Below are positions 20,000 through 29,115 of a DNA stretch of 47,382 nt, piece after piece (position 1 is the first letter of the stretch; every line of letters begins with the position of its first letter). Source of the stretch: an uncultured Methylophilaceae bacterium (GTDB lineage: Bacteria; Pseudomonadota; Gammaproteobacteria; Burkholderiales; Methylophilaceae). Where the stretch lies: assembly GCA_903863255.1 (NCBI GenBank), contig CAIPBJ010000111.1, forward strand, positions 1 through 47,382, read 5' to 3'. A program made the position numbers and the translations under genes. The notes beneath the pieces are model-generated. The model worked only from the letters and a program-made list of their open reading frames with translations, was not told the DNA's origin and did no database searches.

Positions 20000-20263
20000 A
20001 TGCCTATCTACGATTTTCAATGCACGAGTTGTGGCTTTAAAAAAGAAGTTATGCGTAAATCGGATGCGCCGAGTCTGACGGTGTGCCCAGAATGCAAAAA
20101 TGAAACTTTTGCAAAGTTGTTATCTGCCCCAAGTTTCCAGCTTAATGGTTCTGGGTGGTATGCAACGGATTTTAAAGGAACTGCAAAGTCCTCTGAGGAT
20201 AAAACCAAAACAGAAGAAACTCCACCACCTGCTTCTTGCAACCCAGGATGTGCTTGTCACTAG
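20000..20263 (+). CDS. FmdB-family zinc-ribbon protein
   Basis: An 87-residue protein beginning MPIYDFQCTSCGFKKEVM with two CxxC knuckles (CTSC and CPEC, about 20 residues apart) that make a single zinc ribbon, then FAKLLSAPSFQLNGSGWYATDFK and a Cys-rich end, SCNPGCACH. The family (FmdB/CxxC_CxxC_SSSS) was named from a formamidase operon regulator, but its role is unproven; gene order next to a DUF502 gene and aspS is widespread in beta- and gammaproteobacteria. I chose the ATG at 20000; an upstream in-frame ATG at 19940 precedes the likely -10 box. Confidence 0.87.
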   Translation: MPIYDFQCTSCGFKKEVMRKSDAPSLTVCPECKNETFAKLLSAPSFQLNGSGWYATDFKGTAKSSEDKTKTEETPPPASCNPGCACH

Positions 20264-20273
20264 GGTGTTTTTA

Positions 20274-20870
20274 ATGAAACGATACCTCATAACGGGCCTG
20301 CTGGTCCTCGTTCCATTATTCATCACTATTTGGGTTCTAAATACGCTAATTGGTCTCATGGATCAGAGTTTATTGTTGCTGCCCAAGGAGTGGAGAACAG
20401 AAGCGCTATTTGGTCGAAACATTCCTGGTTTTGGCGTAATAGTGACGTTTCTTATCGTCTTGATAACTGGACTGGTCGCGACGAATTTCTTCGGAAGGCA
20501 GCTAATTAATCTATGGGAAGCAATGCTTGCCAGAGTGCCGGTCGTAAAGTCTATTTATTCAAGTGTTAAACAAGTTTCTGATACGCTATTTTCAGATTCT
20601 GGGAATGCGTTCCGCAAGACCCTTTTGGTTCAATTCCCTCGCGAAGGATGCTGGACTATTGCGTTCCAAACGGGTGTCCCTGGGGGCGATGTGCAAAATC
20701 ATCTTAAAGGCGAGTACGTGAGTGTTTACGTACCGACCACACCGAATCCAACAGGTGGTTATTTCTTGATGATGCCAAAATCTGAAGTAATTGAATTGAA
20801 CATGAGTGTTGACGAAGCGCTTAAATACATAATTAGTATGGGCGTGGTTGCTCCTGCTGAAAAACATTAA
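20274..20870 (+). CDS. DUF502 two-TM membrane protein
   Basis: A 198-residue protein with two N-terminal membrane helices (about residues 2-24 and 50-72), then a conserved cytoplasmic part with PVVKSIYSSVKQVSDTLF, GEYVSVYVPTTPNPTGGYF and a final amphipathic stretch. These are hallmarks of the DUF502 family, which has no established function. I chose ATG 20274 with an AGGGTG ribosome-binding site 6 bp upstream; GTG 20265 is a possible start three codons earlier. It lies 10 bp after the zinc-ribbon gene and 33 bp before aspS. Confidence 0.85.
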   Translation: MKRYLITGLLVLVPLFITIWVLNTLIGLMDQSLLLLPKEWRTEALFGRNIPGFGVIVTFLIVLITGLVATNFFGRQLINLWEAMLARVPVVKSIYSSVKQVSDTLFSDSGNAFRKTLLVQFPREGCWTIAFQTGVPGGDVQNHLKGEYVSVYVPTTPNPTGGYFLMMPKSEVIELNMSVDEALKYIISMGVVAPAEKH

Positions 20871-20903
20871 CCCTTTATTATTTGAAATAAGCTTATAAAT
20901 ATT

Positions 20904-22691
20904 ATGATGAGAACACATTACTGCGGTCACTTGAACCGTGAACATATCGGACAAACAGTAACCTTGTGTGGTTGGGCACACCGTAGGAGAGATCATGGGG
21001 GCGTCATTTTTATCGATTTGAGGGACCGTGAAGGAATATCCCAAATTGTAATTGACCCAGACACTCCGGAAGCATTTGCTATTGCTGAAACTGTTAGGAA
21101 CGAGTTTGTACTTAAAGTGGTGTGTAAGGTGCGAGCAAGGCCTGAAGGAACGGTAAACCCTAACATTCCAACCGGAGAGGTCGAAATGCTGGCCAGTGAA
21201 ATAGAGGTGCTTAACCAGTCATTAACCCCACCATTTATGCTTGATGATGACAATCTTTCTGAAATGGTTCGACTGGAGCATAGGTACATAGATTTAAGAA
21301 GGCCCGCTATGCAAAAGAATCTGATGCTGCGTTATCGTGTGGCTAAAACATTGCGCGATTATTTGGATACGGCTGGATTTATTGAAATAGAAACCCCAAT
21401 ATTGACTAGAAGTACTCCTGAGGGAGCACGCGATTATCTTGTGCCAAGTCGAGTTCACCATGGGCATTTCTTTGCTTTGCCTCAATCACCCCAATTGTTT
21501 AAACAATTGCTAATGGTTTCGGGTTTTGATAGGTATTTCCAGATTACTAAGTGTTTCAGGGATGAAGATCTTCGAGCAGATCGTCAGCCAGAATTTACGC
21601 AGGTAGATATAGAAACGTCATTCTTGGAAGAGCAAGATATCATGGATATCGTTGAAGAAATGATCCGAAAGATGTTTAAGTCTGTTCAAGGCATTGAGTT
21701 CCCGGAGAAGTTCCAGCGTATGCCATATTCTGAAGCGATGAGTCAATACGGTTCTGATAAACCCGATTTGCGTATCACGCTTAAGATTACTGAACTTACT
21801 GAAGTCATGAAAGATGTTGACTTCAAAGTTTTTAGCGGTGCGGCTAATATGGTGGGTGGTCGTGTTGCAGCCATATGTGTTCCAAACGGCGCATTGATCA
21901 GTCGTTCAGAAATAGATGGGTATACGGATTTCGTTAAGATTTATGGTGCAAAAGGTCTTGCTTATATCAAAGTCAACGACGCGACCAAGTTAAATGAAGA
22001 AGGTTTGCAGAGCCCTATAGTAAAGAATATCCATATCAATGCACTAAAATCGATTATTGAACTCACGGGTGCAAAGAATGGCGATATCATTTTCTTCGGA
22101 GCAGATAAGGAAAAGGTAGTGAACGAGGCCTTAGGTGCACTAAGAGCAAAAATTGGCCATGAAAAAGGCCATGTTGATGGACGAGCATGGGCTCCTTTGT
22201 GGGTAGTGGATTTCCCAATGTTCGAGCACGATGAAGACTCAAATCGATGGGTTGCATTACATCATCCATTTACTTCACCTAAAGATGGACATGAAGACCT
22301 TCTGACAACCAACCCCGGTGGATGTCTGTCAAAGGCATATGATATGGTTATCAATGGATGGGAAGTTGGTGGCGGGTCGGTACGTATTCATAAGCAGGAA
22401 GTTCAGTCCAAGGTATTCGATGCGCTTAAAATTAGTAAGGAGGAAGCGCAGGAAAAGTTTGGTTTTCTACTTGATGCCCTTCAATACGGAGCACCTCCGC
22501 ACGGCGGATTGGCCTTTGGCCTTGACCGTCTTGTAACCCTCATGGCTGGAGCAGAGTCAATACGCGATGTTATTGCATTTCCGAAAACACAGCGCGCCCA
22601 GTGTTTAATGACAAATGCCCCCAATGAAGTGGACGAAAAACAATTGCGTGAGCTTCATATTCGAGTAAGGCAGCAAAATACCCCTGCTTAA
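20904..22691 (+). CDS. aspS: Aspartyl-tRNA synthetase (non-discriminating signature)
   Basis: Class II synthetase charging tRNA-Asp, 595 residues (594 if the second ATG at 20907 is used). It has the OB-fold anticodon domain at 1-110, motif 2 [18 protein letters not shown], the GAD insertion domain at about 300-410 and motif 3 [13 protein letters not shown]. In the anticodon domain, HRRRDHGG carries His31 and RARPEGT carries Gly82 where E. coli has Leu and Lys. His and Gly at these sites mark non-discriminating AspRS in Pseudomonas aeruginosa, which also charges tRNA-Asn for later amidation by GatCAB. That behaviour is inferred for this protein. Confidence 0.97.
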   Translation: MMRTHYCGHLNREHIGQTVTLCGWAHRRRDHGGVIFIDLRDREGISQIVIDPDTPEAFAIAETVRNEFVLKVVCKVRARPEGTVNPNIPTGEVEMLASEIEVLNQSLTPPFMLDDDNLSEMVRLEHRYIDLRRPAMQKNLMLRYRVAKTLRDYLDTAGFIEIETPILTRSTPEGARDYLVPSRVHHGHFFALPQSPQLFKQLLMVSGFDRYFQITKCFRDEDLRADRQPEFTQVDIETSFLEEQDIMDIVEEMIRKMFKSVQGIEFPEKFQRMPYSEAMSQYGSDKPDLRITLKITELTEVMKDVDFKVFSGAANMVGGRVAAICVPNGALISRSEIDGYTDFVKIYGAKGLAYIKVNDATKLNEEGLQSPIVKNIHINALKSIIELTGAKNGDIIFFGADKEKVVNEALGALRAKIGHEKGHVDGRAWAPLWVVDFPMFEHDEDSNRWVALHHPFTSPKDGHEDLLTTNPGGCLSKAYDMVINGWEVGGGSVRIHKQEVQSKVFDALKISKEEAQEKFGFLLDALQYGAPPHGGLAFGLDRLVTLMAGAESIRDVIAFPKTQRAQCLMTNAPNEVDEKQLRELHIRVRQQNTPA

Positions 22692-22697
22692 GGATTT

Positions 22698-22796
22698 ATG
22701 GAGCCTATCTGTGTATTTCGGTTGTATGTCAAGCTGGGTGAAAAAGACACGCACCGATTTCTTGGAATGATGGTCAAGGTCTTTTGTGACATTTAA
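22698..22796 (+). CDS. Possible small ORF between aspS and nudB
   Basis: A 32-codon frame starts at ATG 22698, four bases past an AGGA, and ends at 22796 after overlapping the nudB start. The product would be basic and unrecognised (MEPICVFRLYVKLGEKDTHR at its start). The spacing of the ribosome-binding site is too short and the frame has no family features, so chance is the likelier explanation; it is listed because it fills nearly all of the otherwise empty spacer. Confidence 0.15.
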   Translation: MEPICVFRLYVKLGEKDTHRFLGMMVKVFCDI

Positions 22797-23250
22797 AACA
22801 CCTGTTTCCATTCTTGTTCTTATCTATACTTCCGATTTGGAGGTGTTGTTGTTAGAACGAGCAGACAAGTCTGGGTTCTGGCAATCCGTTACGGGAAGCA
22901 TCGAACCTCAAGATAAAAGTCTTATGGATACTGCCATTCGTGAAGTGAAAGAGGAAACAGGAATAGATGCAATGGAACACGAACTAACAAACTGGAACGT
23001 GTCAAAAGTCTATGATATATACCCACACTGGCGATATCGTTACGCACCTGAAGTCAGCCAGAATACAGAACATCACTTCGGACTTAAGTTATCTAAAAAG
23101 GTAAATGTTACATTGTCGCCTTTAGAGCATACACGATACGAATGGGTGGACTGGAAAGAGGCCGCAAAACGAGTATTTTCCTGGACTAATGTTGATGCCT
23201 TAATTTATTTAGGTCAGATTCATGGGTTAGAACTTGAAGACAATCCTTAA
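22786..23250 (+). CDS. nudB: Dihydroneopterin triphosphate diphosphatase (Nudix)
   Basis: Removes pyrophosphate from dihydroneopterin triphosphate in folate synthesis. The 154-residue protein contains the Nudix box with REVKEETGI (about residues 47-55) following GSIEPQDKSLMDTA, and the NudB-type N terminus FKTPVSILVLIYT and LLLERADKSGFWQSVTGS. The start is GTG at 22786 with AAGG 6 bp upstream. It acts upstream of FolB, whose gene lies at 43.7-44.1 kb. The order aspS-nudB is frequent in betaproteobacteria. Confidence 0.93.
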   Translation: MTFKTPVSILVLIYTSDLEVLLLERADKSGFWQSVTGSIEPQDKSLMDTAIREVKEETGIDAMEHELTNWNVSKVYDIYPHWRYRYAPEVSQNTEHHFGLKLSKKVNVTLSPLEHTRYEWVDWKEAAKRVFSWTNVDALIYLGQIHGLELEDNP

Positions 23251-23279
23251 TTTCTAAAGATCCCTTATAGGTTAATTGT

Positions 23280-24377
23280 ATGCAAACATCGACAATAAAA
23301 TTCGATAGATATCAACATTCTTCTGAGGATGAATGTCAAGAAAGAATCCTGGCAGCAAAAGAAAAGCTGGGGTCGGATCTTGTTATTCTTGGACATCATT
23401 ATCAACAGGAAAGCGTATATAAACACGCCGACTTCACAGGTGACTCGCTCAAGCTCTCGCGTTATGCAAGCGAAGCCAAAGCGAGATATATCGTTTTTCT
23501 TGGTGTCCATTTCATGGCCGAGGTTGCCGATATTCTTTCAAGGGACGATCAGATTGCTATTTTGCCAGATCTATCAGCAGGATGCTCGATGGCTGATATG
23601 GCAAATCTTGCCAAAGTTGAAAGAAGTTACAGGGAATTAAGCAAGGTATTAGACTTTGATAACGTGATTACTCCATTGACGTATATTAATTCCGCAGCTG
23701 ATCTGAAGGCTTTCTGTGGGGAGCATGGAGGCATCGTGTGCACTTCGACAAATGCCCCTAAAATGCTTGAATGGAGTTTCTCTCGACGAGATAAAGTGCT
23801 TTTCTTTCCGGATCAGAATCTAGGTCGATGGAGCGGATATAAAATGGGTATTCCCCTTGATCAAATGCCTGTTTGGGATCCAGATCAGCCAATGGGTGGG
23901 CTTACAGAGGATCAGGTTAAGAATGCCAAGATTCTTCTTTGGAAGGGTCATTGTGCAGTTCATCAAATGTTTAGGGAACAGAATATTAAACAATTTAGAC
24001 AGGCGCATCCGGACGGATTGGTGATTTCTCACCCAGAATCCCCTTTTGAGGTATGTCTAAATTCCGATTACGTGGGCTCTACGGAATATATTCTAAAAAC
24101 CGTATCGGATGCCAAAAAAGGAACAAGATGGCTGGTTGGAACTGAGCTTAATCTCGTGAACCGACTAGCTGAGAAAATGAAATCGGAAGATAAGACAGTG
24201 CAGTTTATGTCCCACGTTATTTGTGAATGTTCAACAATGGCACGTATTGACCCGCAGCATCTGGCTTGGACCTTGGAAAATCTTGCCGAGGGTAAAGTTG
24301 TAAACCAAATTAAAGTTCCTATAAAAGAAGCAGAGCTTGCCAGGCTGGCTTTAACACGCATGCTTGAGGCTTCCTAA
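23280..24377 (+). CDS. nadA: Quinolinate synthase A
   Basis: Condenses iminoaspartate with dihydroxyacetone phosphate to quinolinate for NAD synthesis, using a [4Fe-4S] cluster. The 365-residue protein has the three-fold repeat typical of NadA. Probable cluster cysteines lie in GGIVCTSTNA and HVICECSTMARID, with a further conserved Cys in LSAGCSMADM; HHYQ, FMAE and SHPE substrate motifs are also visible. A TAGGT ribosome-binding site precedes the ATG. Neither nadB nor nadC is in the window. Confidence 0.97.
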   Translation: MQTSTIKFDRYQHSSEDECQERILAAKEKLGSDLVILGHHYQQESVYKHADFTGDSLKLSRYASEAKARYIVFLGVHFMAEVADILSRDDQIAILPDLSAGCSMADMANLAKVERSYRELSKVLDFDNVITPLTYINSAADLKAFCGEHGGIVCTSTNAPKMLEWSFSRRDKVLFFPDQNLGRWSGYKMGIPLDQMPVWDPDQPMGGLTEDQVKNAKILLWKGHCAVHQMFREQNIKQFRQAHPDGLVISHPESPFEVCLNSDYVGSTEYILKTVSDAKKGTRWLVGTELNLVNRLAEKMKSEDKTVQFMSHVICECSTMARIDPQHLAWTLENLAEGKVVNQIKVPIKEAELARLALTRMLEAS

Positions 24378-24412
24378 TATAAATAGTTTTATTGTGTAAT
24401 GGGGCAGTCATA

Positions 24413-25165
24413 TTGCATAGCACGATAAGAATAGCAACATTTAACATTCATAAAGGTCATACTGGACTAAGTTCCAGATTTGCTTTGCATGAACAAAGAG
24501 AACTTCTGCATAGAATTCAACCGGATATCGTATTTCTTCAGGAAGTTCGTGATGAGCACAAAAAGAACAGATTAAATAAATCACGTTCAGTAGATAGACA
24601 GTCGGAGTTTTTGGCGGGAGTCGCATGGCCATCGTTTGCCTATGGCAAGAATGCGGTCTATCCGGCAGGGCATCATGGAAATGCGATACTGTCTAAATTT
24701 CCTATTTCAAAAATTTTTAATAAAGACATATCCTCACATGCAGTTGAGCAAAGGGGTATGTTGCATTGTGAAATTGATATCCCTGGGTGGGATCAGCCTC
24801 TTCATGGCATTTGCGTTCATCTGGGATTGTTTTCACATTGGAGATTGAGGCAGCTGCAAACGGTTAGAGACTACATTGAGGAAAATATTCCTCATAATGC
24901 AAAGCTTATCATAGCAGGTGACTTTAATGACTGGGGCTTGCATGCCGGAAAGAGTTTTGCCAGTAGTTTGCATCTTCGAGAGGTTTTTGAACAAGCTGAA
25001 GGTAAGCCAGCGAGAAGTTTTCCATCCTGGATGCCGGTTTTAAGATTAGATCGAATTTATGTTCGTGGATTCAATATCAGGCATGTTCAAGTTCATGGGG
25101 GTCCTCTTTTTGATAATTTATCTGATCACGCTATTTTGAGTGCAACAATCGCAAAAGCATGGTGA
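24413..25165 (+). CDS. Endonuclease/exonuclease/phosphatase-family hydrolase (YbhP-like)
   Basis: A 250-residue EEP-fold metal-dependent hydrolase. Motifs in order: IRIATFNIHKG, DIVFLQEVRDE, GHHGNAILSKFPI, GDFNDWG and LSDHAILSA, which carry the Asn, Glu, Asp, Asn and His of the active site. The partner gene clsB overlaps its end by 7 bp, the same pairing as E. coli ybhP-clsB, so a phospholipid or polar-headgroup substrate is plausible but unproven. I chose TTG 24413 with GGGG 9 bp upstream; another in-frame TTG lies at 24392. There is no ATG near the N terminus. Confidence 0.85.
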   Translation: MHSTIRIATFNIHKGHTGLSSRFALHEQRELLHRIQPDIVFLQEVRDEHKKNRLNKSRSVDRQSEFLAGVAWPSFAYGKNAVYPAGHHGNAILSKFPISKIFNKDISSHAVEQRGMLHCEIDIPGWDQPLHGICVHLGLFSHWRLRQLQTVRDYIEENIPHNAKLIIAGDFNDWGLHAGKSFASSLHLREVFEQAEGKPARSFPSWMPVLRLDRIYVRGFNIRHVQVHGGPLFDNLSDHAILSATIAKAW

Positions 25166-26322
25166 ACTTTGTCCAAGGAAATAAAATTAAACTCCTTCAT
25201 AATGGGGAGGAATATTTTCCCTCTCTTGTGAATGAGATAAATCGTGCTGAACGCGAAGTCTACATTCAGACCTATATTTATGAATACGACAAAACAGGTC
25301 GTCTAATAGGTGAAGTATTAAAAAGTGCAGCTGCTCGTTTAGTGAGAGTGCATCTTTTGGTAGATGGATTTGGTAGCAGATATTTACCAAAAGAGTTTGT
25401 TGAAGATCTGCAACAGTCTGGGGTTGAGGTCATGTTCTTTAGGCCGAAAATTTCGCCATGGACCTTCAAAAAGAATCGACTTAGACGGTTGCATAGAAAA
25501 ATCTGTGTTATAGACGCTAAAATAGCCTACGTTGGAGGGATAAATATTATCGATGATAATAATGCCCCTCATAAGGATCCGCCACGAATTGATTTTGCAG
25601 TAAGAATTGAAGGCCCACTGTTACTACAAATTCATGATAGTGTTCGCAGGTTGTGGCGACATGTTGCTTGGCGTCATCTGAAACCGGTAGAGTTTGCACC
25701 TGTACTTAGAGAAACTCAGTCCTTCACGCACGGTATCAATGCGGCTTTTGTAATGCGAGATAACGTATTGCATCGGAGCGATATTGAGAAAGCCTACTTG
25801 ATTGCAATTGGTAAGGCAAAATCCGAGATTGTGATTGCAAACGCGTATTTCATTCCTGGAAGGCCCTTTCGCAAGGCAATCGTTGATGCAGCCCAGCGGG
25901 GTGTGAAAGTGACGCTGCTGCTTCAGGGAAGGATGGAATATTTTTTGATGCAGGCGACGCAAGCGCTTTATACGCCATTATTGCAAAACGGCATTAAGAT
26001 TTATGAATATCATAAAAGCTTTATGCATTGTAAGGTTGCTGTAATTGACCGTAATTGGGCAACGGTTGGATCATCGAACATAGATCCCTTTAGTCTGCTC
26101 CTTGCAAGAGAGGCTAATATCATGGTCTTGGACTCGAGTTTCTCTCAAAAGCTGTATGAGGAAGTGGAAAGGTTGATCAATGAGGGCTCTCATCCAGTAT
26201 TGCTGGATGACTGGAAAAATGCACATCTTTTGAAGCGAGTTTTTTCTTGGATCATATTTGGCTTAATGAGACTCTTTCTTGGCTTGATAGGCTTTTCAGA
26301 AAGAGAATTCGACAAGTCGTGA
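25159..26322 (+). CDS. clsB: Cardiolipin synthase B
   Basis: Phospholipase-D-superfamily enzyme that makes cardiolipin from phosphatidylglycerol, 387 residues. Both HKD motifs are intact: LHRKICVIDAKIAYVGGIN (about residues 111-129) and MHCKVAVIDRNWATVGSSN (about 289-307). There are no N-terminal membrane helices, which separates ClsB from ClsA; a hydrophobic stretch near the C terminus may attach it to the membrane. Its ATG overlaps the upstream hydrolase stop. plsY, which makes an earlier phospholipid precursor, is far away at 44 kb. Confidence 0.93.
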   Translation: MVNFVQGNKIKLLHNGEEYFPSLVNEINRAEREVYIQTYIYEYDKTGRLIGEVLKSAAARLVRVHLLVDGFGSRYLPKEFVEDLQQSGVEVMFFRPKISPWTFKKNRLRRLHRKICVIDAKIAYVGGINIIDDNNAPHKDPPRIDFAVRIEGPLLLQIHDSVRRLWRHVAWRHLKPVEFAPVLRETQSFTHGINAAFVMRDNVLHRSDIEKAYLIAIGKAKSEIVIANAYFIPGRPFRKAIVDAAQRGVKVTLLLQGRMEYFLMQATQALYTPLLQNGIKIYEYHKSFMHCKVAVIDRNWATVGSSNIDPFSLLLAREANIMVLDSSFSQKLYEEVERLINEGSHPVLLDDWKNAHLLKRVFSWIIFGLMRLFLGLIGFSEREFDKS

Positions 26323-26324
26323 AT

Positions 26325-26353
26325 TTGCCGTGAGGACTTCAACCTCTTATAAT
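26325..26353 (+). promoter_or_regulatory. Sigma-70 promoter for the MliC-like lipoprotein
   Basis: TTGCCG at 26325-26330 and a perfect TATAAT at 26348-26353 are separated by exactly 17 bp, placing the start of transcription near 26360, about 44 bp before the lipoprotein ATG. It begins just after the clsB stop. One of the best-formed promoters in the window. Confidence 0.6.
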
Positions 26354-26403
26354 CGTTCCGAAATTCATAAATCAATATGAATAACTATATTTGTGAGGAA
26401 TAA

Positions 26404-26775
26404 ATGCGTAAATTGTCTAGCCTTGTTTTGATGGTTCTAATCTGTGAATTGGCTGGTTGCGGTGGTTTCAGCTACTGGCCATTCGAGAAAAAGAAACAAG
26501 AAACAGGGGAATATAAACCTGCTGACTCAGTTAAATATTTATGTGATGGGGGTAATAAGTTTTTTGTTCGCTCCATTGATAAAGGTAATGCTGCCTGGCT
26601 AATTCTCAGTGATAGAGAAGTGTCTTTAGCCAAAGTGGGGTCTGGCGTTGAGAAAAAATACAGTAACGGGATCACTACGTTGCAAATCAATGGAAACGAA
26701 GCTACCTTGGAACTTGCGCAAGGGAAAAGTTACGCGGGTTGCAAGTTGGATCTGGCTCCAATTGATAAGAAATAG
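26404..26775 (+). CDS. Lipoprotein with MliC-like C-type lysozyme inhibitor domain
   Basis: A 123-residue lipoprotein: signal sequence with lipobox LAGC (Cys19), followed by GGFSYWPF and a Lys-rich linker. The rest resembles the MliC/PliC beta-barrel: VKYLCDGGNKFFVR, then LILSDREVSLAKVGSG, a Tyr-Ser-Asn-Gly loop and a Cys near the end (SYAGCKL) that could pair with the first Cys. Known members block host C-type lysozymes at the outer membrane. The match is by pattern only. A GAGGA ribosome-binding site and its own promoter make it an independent unit. Confidence 0.6.
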   Translation: MRKLSSLVLMVLICELAGCGGFSYWPFEKKKQETGEYKPADSVKYLCDGGNKFFVRSIDKGNAAWLILSDREVSLAKVGSGVEKKYSNGITTLQINGNEATLELAQGKSYAGCKLDLAPIDKK

Positions 26776-26823
26776 AGGAATAATAGTTAGTTTTCTTAGT
26801 CTAGATAGTTAATCAGGAGAATC

Positions 26824-27243
26824 ATGAAAAGTTATCGAAAGGAATTATGGTTTAATCCACCAACTCGAGTGGCGTTCATTAACATAACTTCTCAAGTTCG
26901 TGAATGCCTAAGAGAAAGTGGGATCAGGGAAGGGCTCATATTGGTAAATGCTATGCATATCACCGCGAGCGTTTTCATTAATGACGACGAGTCAGGATTG
27001 CATCACGATTATACCCAATGGCTTGAAAGACTCGCGCCTCATGAGCCGATCAGGAACTACAGGCATAACGACACCGGTGAAGACAATGCTGATGCGCATA
27101 TGAAACGCCAAATCATGGGAAGAGAAGTTGTTGTTGCCATAACGGATGGTCAGATGGATTTTGGACCGTGGGAACAAATCTTTTATGGCGAGTTTGATGG
27201 ACGAAGAAATAAAAGGGTATTAGTGAAGGTGATTGGCGAATAA
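26824..27243 (+). CDS. yjbQ: YjbQ / UPF0047 family protein
   Basis: A 139-residue member of the UPF0047 family. Conserved features visible: [57 protein letters not shown] and [13 protein letters not shown]. Family members form beta-rich trimers with a His/Asp metal site, and E. coli YjbQ can substitute weakly for thiamin phosphate synthase; the true role is unsettled. An AGGAGA ribosome-binding site lies 4 bp before the ATG. Its stop overlaps the trhP start by one base (TAATG), so the two are coupled. Confidence 0.92.
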   Translation: MKSYRKELWFNPPTRVAFINITSQVRECLRESGIREGLILVNAMHITASVFINDDESGLHHDYTQWLERLAPHEPIRNYRHNDTGEDNADAHMKRQIMGREVVVAITDGQMDFGPWEQIFYGEFDGRRNKRVLVKVIGE

Positions 27244-28589
27244 TGAATCAACCAGAACTTTTAGCGCCTGCAGGCGATTTGGATCGAATGCGCACTGCAT
27301 TCGACTATGGAGCTGATGCGGTTTATGCAGGTCAGCCCCGATATAGCCTTCGGGCGCGCAATAATGAATTTACGCTAATGAATCTTGAAATGGGTATCAA
27401 AGAGGCTCATGCAAGGGATAAAAAGTTTTTCGTCGCAAGTAATATATTGCCGCATAACGCTAAAGTGAAAACTTATTTGGCTGATATGGCCCCTGTCATT
27501 GAAATGAATCCAGACGCACTTATTATGGCTGATCCTGGACTTATCATGATGGTTCGTGAGAAATGGCCAAATATTCCTATTCATCTTTCCGTTCAGGCTA
27601 ATGCTGTCAACTATGCCGCAGTGCGGTTCTGGCAGAGTATCGGTCTAACAAGAGTGATACTTTCTAGAGAGCTTTCTCTTGAGGAGATTGAGGAAATTCG
27701 TCAGAAATGTCCTGATGTCGAGCTTGAGGTCTTCGTGCACGGTGCATTGTGCATAGCTTATTCAGGACGGTGTCTTCTGTCGGGGTATTTTAACCATCGT
27801 GATCCTAATCAGGGTACCTGTACGAACAGTTGCAGATGGGACTATAAGGTTCATGATGCTTCGGAAGATCCTGTCGGCGTAATACGGATGAATGAATTTG
27901 ATTTTCAGACTGAAATTGAAAAATCAAATTTATCGGGCTGTGGAAGCCTTGTTCGTCATCCATTAGCCGATAATGTCTATTTGATAGAAGAAAAACAAAG
28001 ACCAGGCGAATTGCTTCCGATTATGGAGGACGAACATGGTACTTATATTATGAACAGTAAAGATCTAAGAGCAATTGAACATATTGAGAGGTTAATCAAA
28101 ATTGGAGTCGACTCATTAAAGATTGAAGGCAGAACCAAATCAAGATATTACGTAGCCCGAACCTGTCAGAGTTACAGAAAAGCGATTAATGATGCGGTGG
28201 AGGGCAAGCCCTTCGATTGGAATCTGCTTGGTTCTCTTGAGAATCTTGCAAATCGAGGTTATACCGATGGTTTTTATCAAAGGCATCATACGGCTGAACA
28301 TCAGAACTACGTGCAAGGCCATTCAATTGCCACCAGAAGTCAATACGTTGGCGATGTGATAGGTTATAACGAAGATGATGGGTTATGTGAGGTTGCAGTA
28401 AAAAACAAATTTGCTGTTGGAGACCGAATCCAGATTATCGAACCTTCTGGAAATCAAGAAATAAGGATAGACAGCCTTTTTAACAAACAAGGCATTTCTC
28501 TTCAAGAGGCAGCAGGCAGCGGAATCACAGTTAAGATTCCATTGCCTGCCGGAACGTTTAAAAATGCAATGCTAGCTCGCCTGATGTGA
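27243..28589 (+). CDS. trhP: tRNA 5-hydroxyuridine synthase component TrhP (YegQ, peptidase U32)
   Basis: A 448-residue U32-family protein. It has the family signature EVFVHGALCIAYSGRCLLS with the cysteines that, together with those in GTCTNSC, form a proposed iron-sulfur cluster, the N terminus PELLAPAGDLDRMRTAFDYGADAVYAG, and a C-terminal beta-barrel. E. coli TrhP (453 residues) performs prephenate-dependent hydroxylation of U34 in tRNA. Length and end-to-end pattern match that group, rather than UbiU/UbiV. Convergent with the CBS gene, 14 bp apart. Confidence 0.93.
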   Translation: MNQPELLAPAGDLDRMRTAFDYGADAVYAGQPRYSLRARNNEFTLMNLEMGIKEAHARDKKFFVASNILPHNAKVKTYLADMAPVIEMNPDALIMADPGLIMMVREKWPNIPIHLSVQANAVNYAAVRFWQSIGLTRVILSRELSLEEIEEIRQKCPDVELEVFVHGALCIAYSGRCLLSGYFNHRDPNQGTCTNSCRWDYKVHDASEDPVGVIRMNEFDFQTEIEKSNLSGCGSLVRHPLADNVYLIEEKQRPGELLPIMEDEHGTYIMNSKDLRAIEHIERLIKIGVDSLKIEGRTKSRYYVARTCQSYRKAINDAVEGKPFDWNLLGSLENLANRGYTDGFYQRHHTAEHQNYVQGHSIATRSQYVGDVIGYNEDDGLCEVAVKNKFAVGDRIQIIEPSGNQEIRIDSLFNKQGISLQEAAGSGITVKIPLPAGTFKNAMLARLM

Positions 28590-28603
28590 AATCCAGGGAC
28601 AAG

Positions 28604-29032
28604 CTAACTTTGAATGTATTGTTCGAGCTGTTTTATCAGAAAAGCCTGATAGGCTATCGTTTCCTTTACCAAGTCGCCAATTGATAAAACACCAATCACC
28701 CTATCATTTTCAATGACGGGTAAATGACGGATACGTTTTCCTGACATTAAGTTCATGCAATCTTCCACGGTATTTTCAGGAGTAACCGTTATAACTGTGG
28801 AAGACATTATTTCTGAAACTAAGGTGTTTTTAGATGTCTTGCCTTTTAATGCAACGCTTCTTGCATAGTCACGTTCAGAAAATATACCTACCAGCTTTTG
28901 ATCTTTTAGTACAACAAGTGCACCTACTCGGTGTTCAGCCATAACCACTAAAGCGTCATAAACTTGACTTTCAGGAGAAATGGACAATATCTCACTGCCT
29001 TTCACTCCTAATAATTGACGTACGGTTTTCAT
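28604..29032 (-). CDS. CBS-domain pair protein
   Basis: A 142-residue protein made almost entirely of two CBS motifs (about residues 10-65 and 75-130), each ending in the typical VGIFSERDYAR or IGVLSIGDLVK strand. Stand-alone CBS pairs bind adenosine nucleotides (AMP, ATP, SAM) and act as energy sensors, but the partner of this one cannot be inferred. A GGAGA ribosome-binding site precedes the ATG. It is divergent from the MarR gene with 111 bp between starts, so it might share the regulator's control region. Confidence 0.88.
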   Translation of the reverse strand: MKTVRQLLGVKGSEILSISPESQVYDALVVMAEHRVGALVVLKDQKLVGIFSERDYARSVALKGKTSKNTLVSEIMSSTVITVTPENTVEDCMNLMSGKRIRHLPVIENDRVIGVLSIGDLVKETIAYQAFLIKQLEQYIQS

Positions 29033-29085
29033 ATTGTCTCCTCAACCAATTAGTTTTTGTTATAACTCAAATATACACTTTTCGA

Positions 29086-29115
29086 TTGAATGACGCATGA
29101 AATTATTGCTATAAT
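29086..29115 (+). promoter_or_regulatory. Sigma-70 promoter of the MarR-EamA unit
   Basis: TTGAAT at 29086-29091 and a perfect TATAAT at 29110-29115 with an 18 bp spacer. The -10 box is inside the left arm of the inverted repeat listed next, so a bound repressor would block it directly. Predicted start near 29122, giving a leader of about 22 bases with the ribosome-binding site GGAAG at 29133-29137. Confidence 0.6.

Noticed and set aside
22605-22811. Antisense frame across the aspS-nudB junction
   Set aside because: It lies opposite two well-supported genes, has no ribosome-binding site and no family features.
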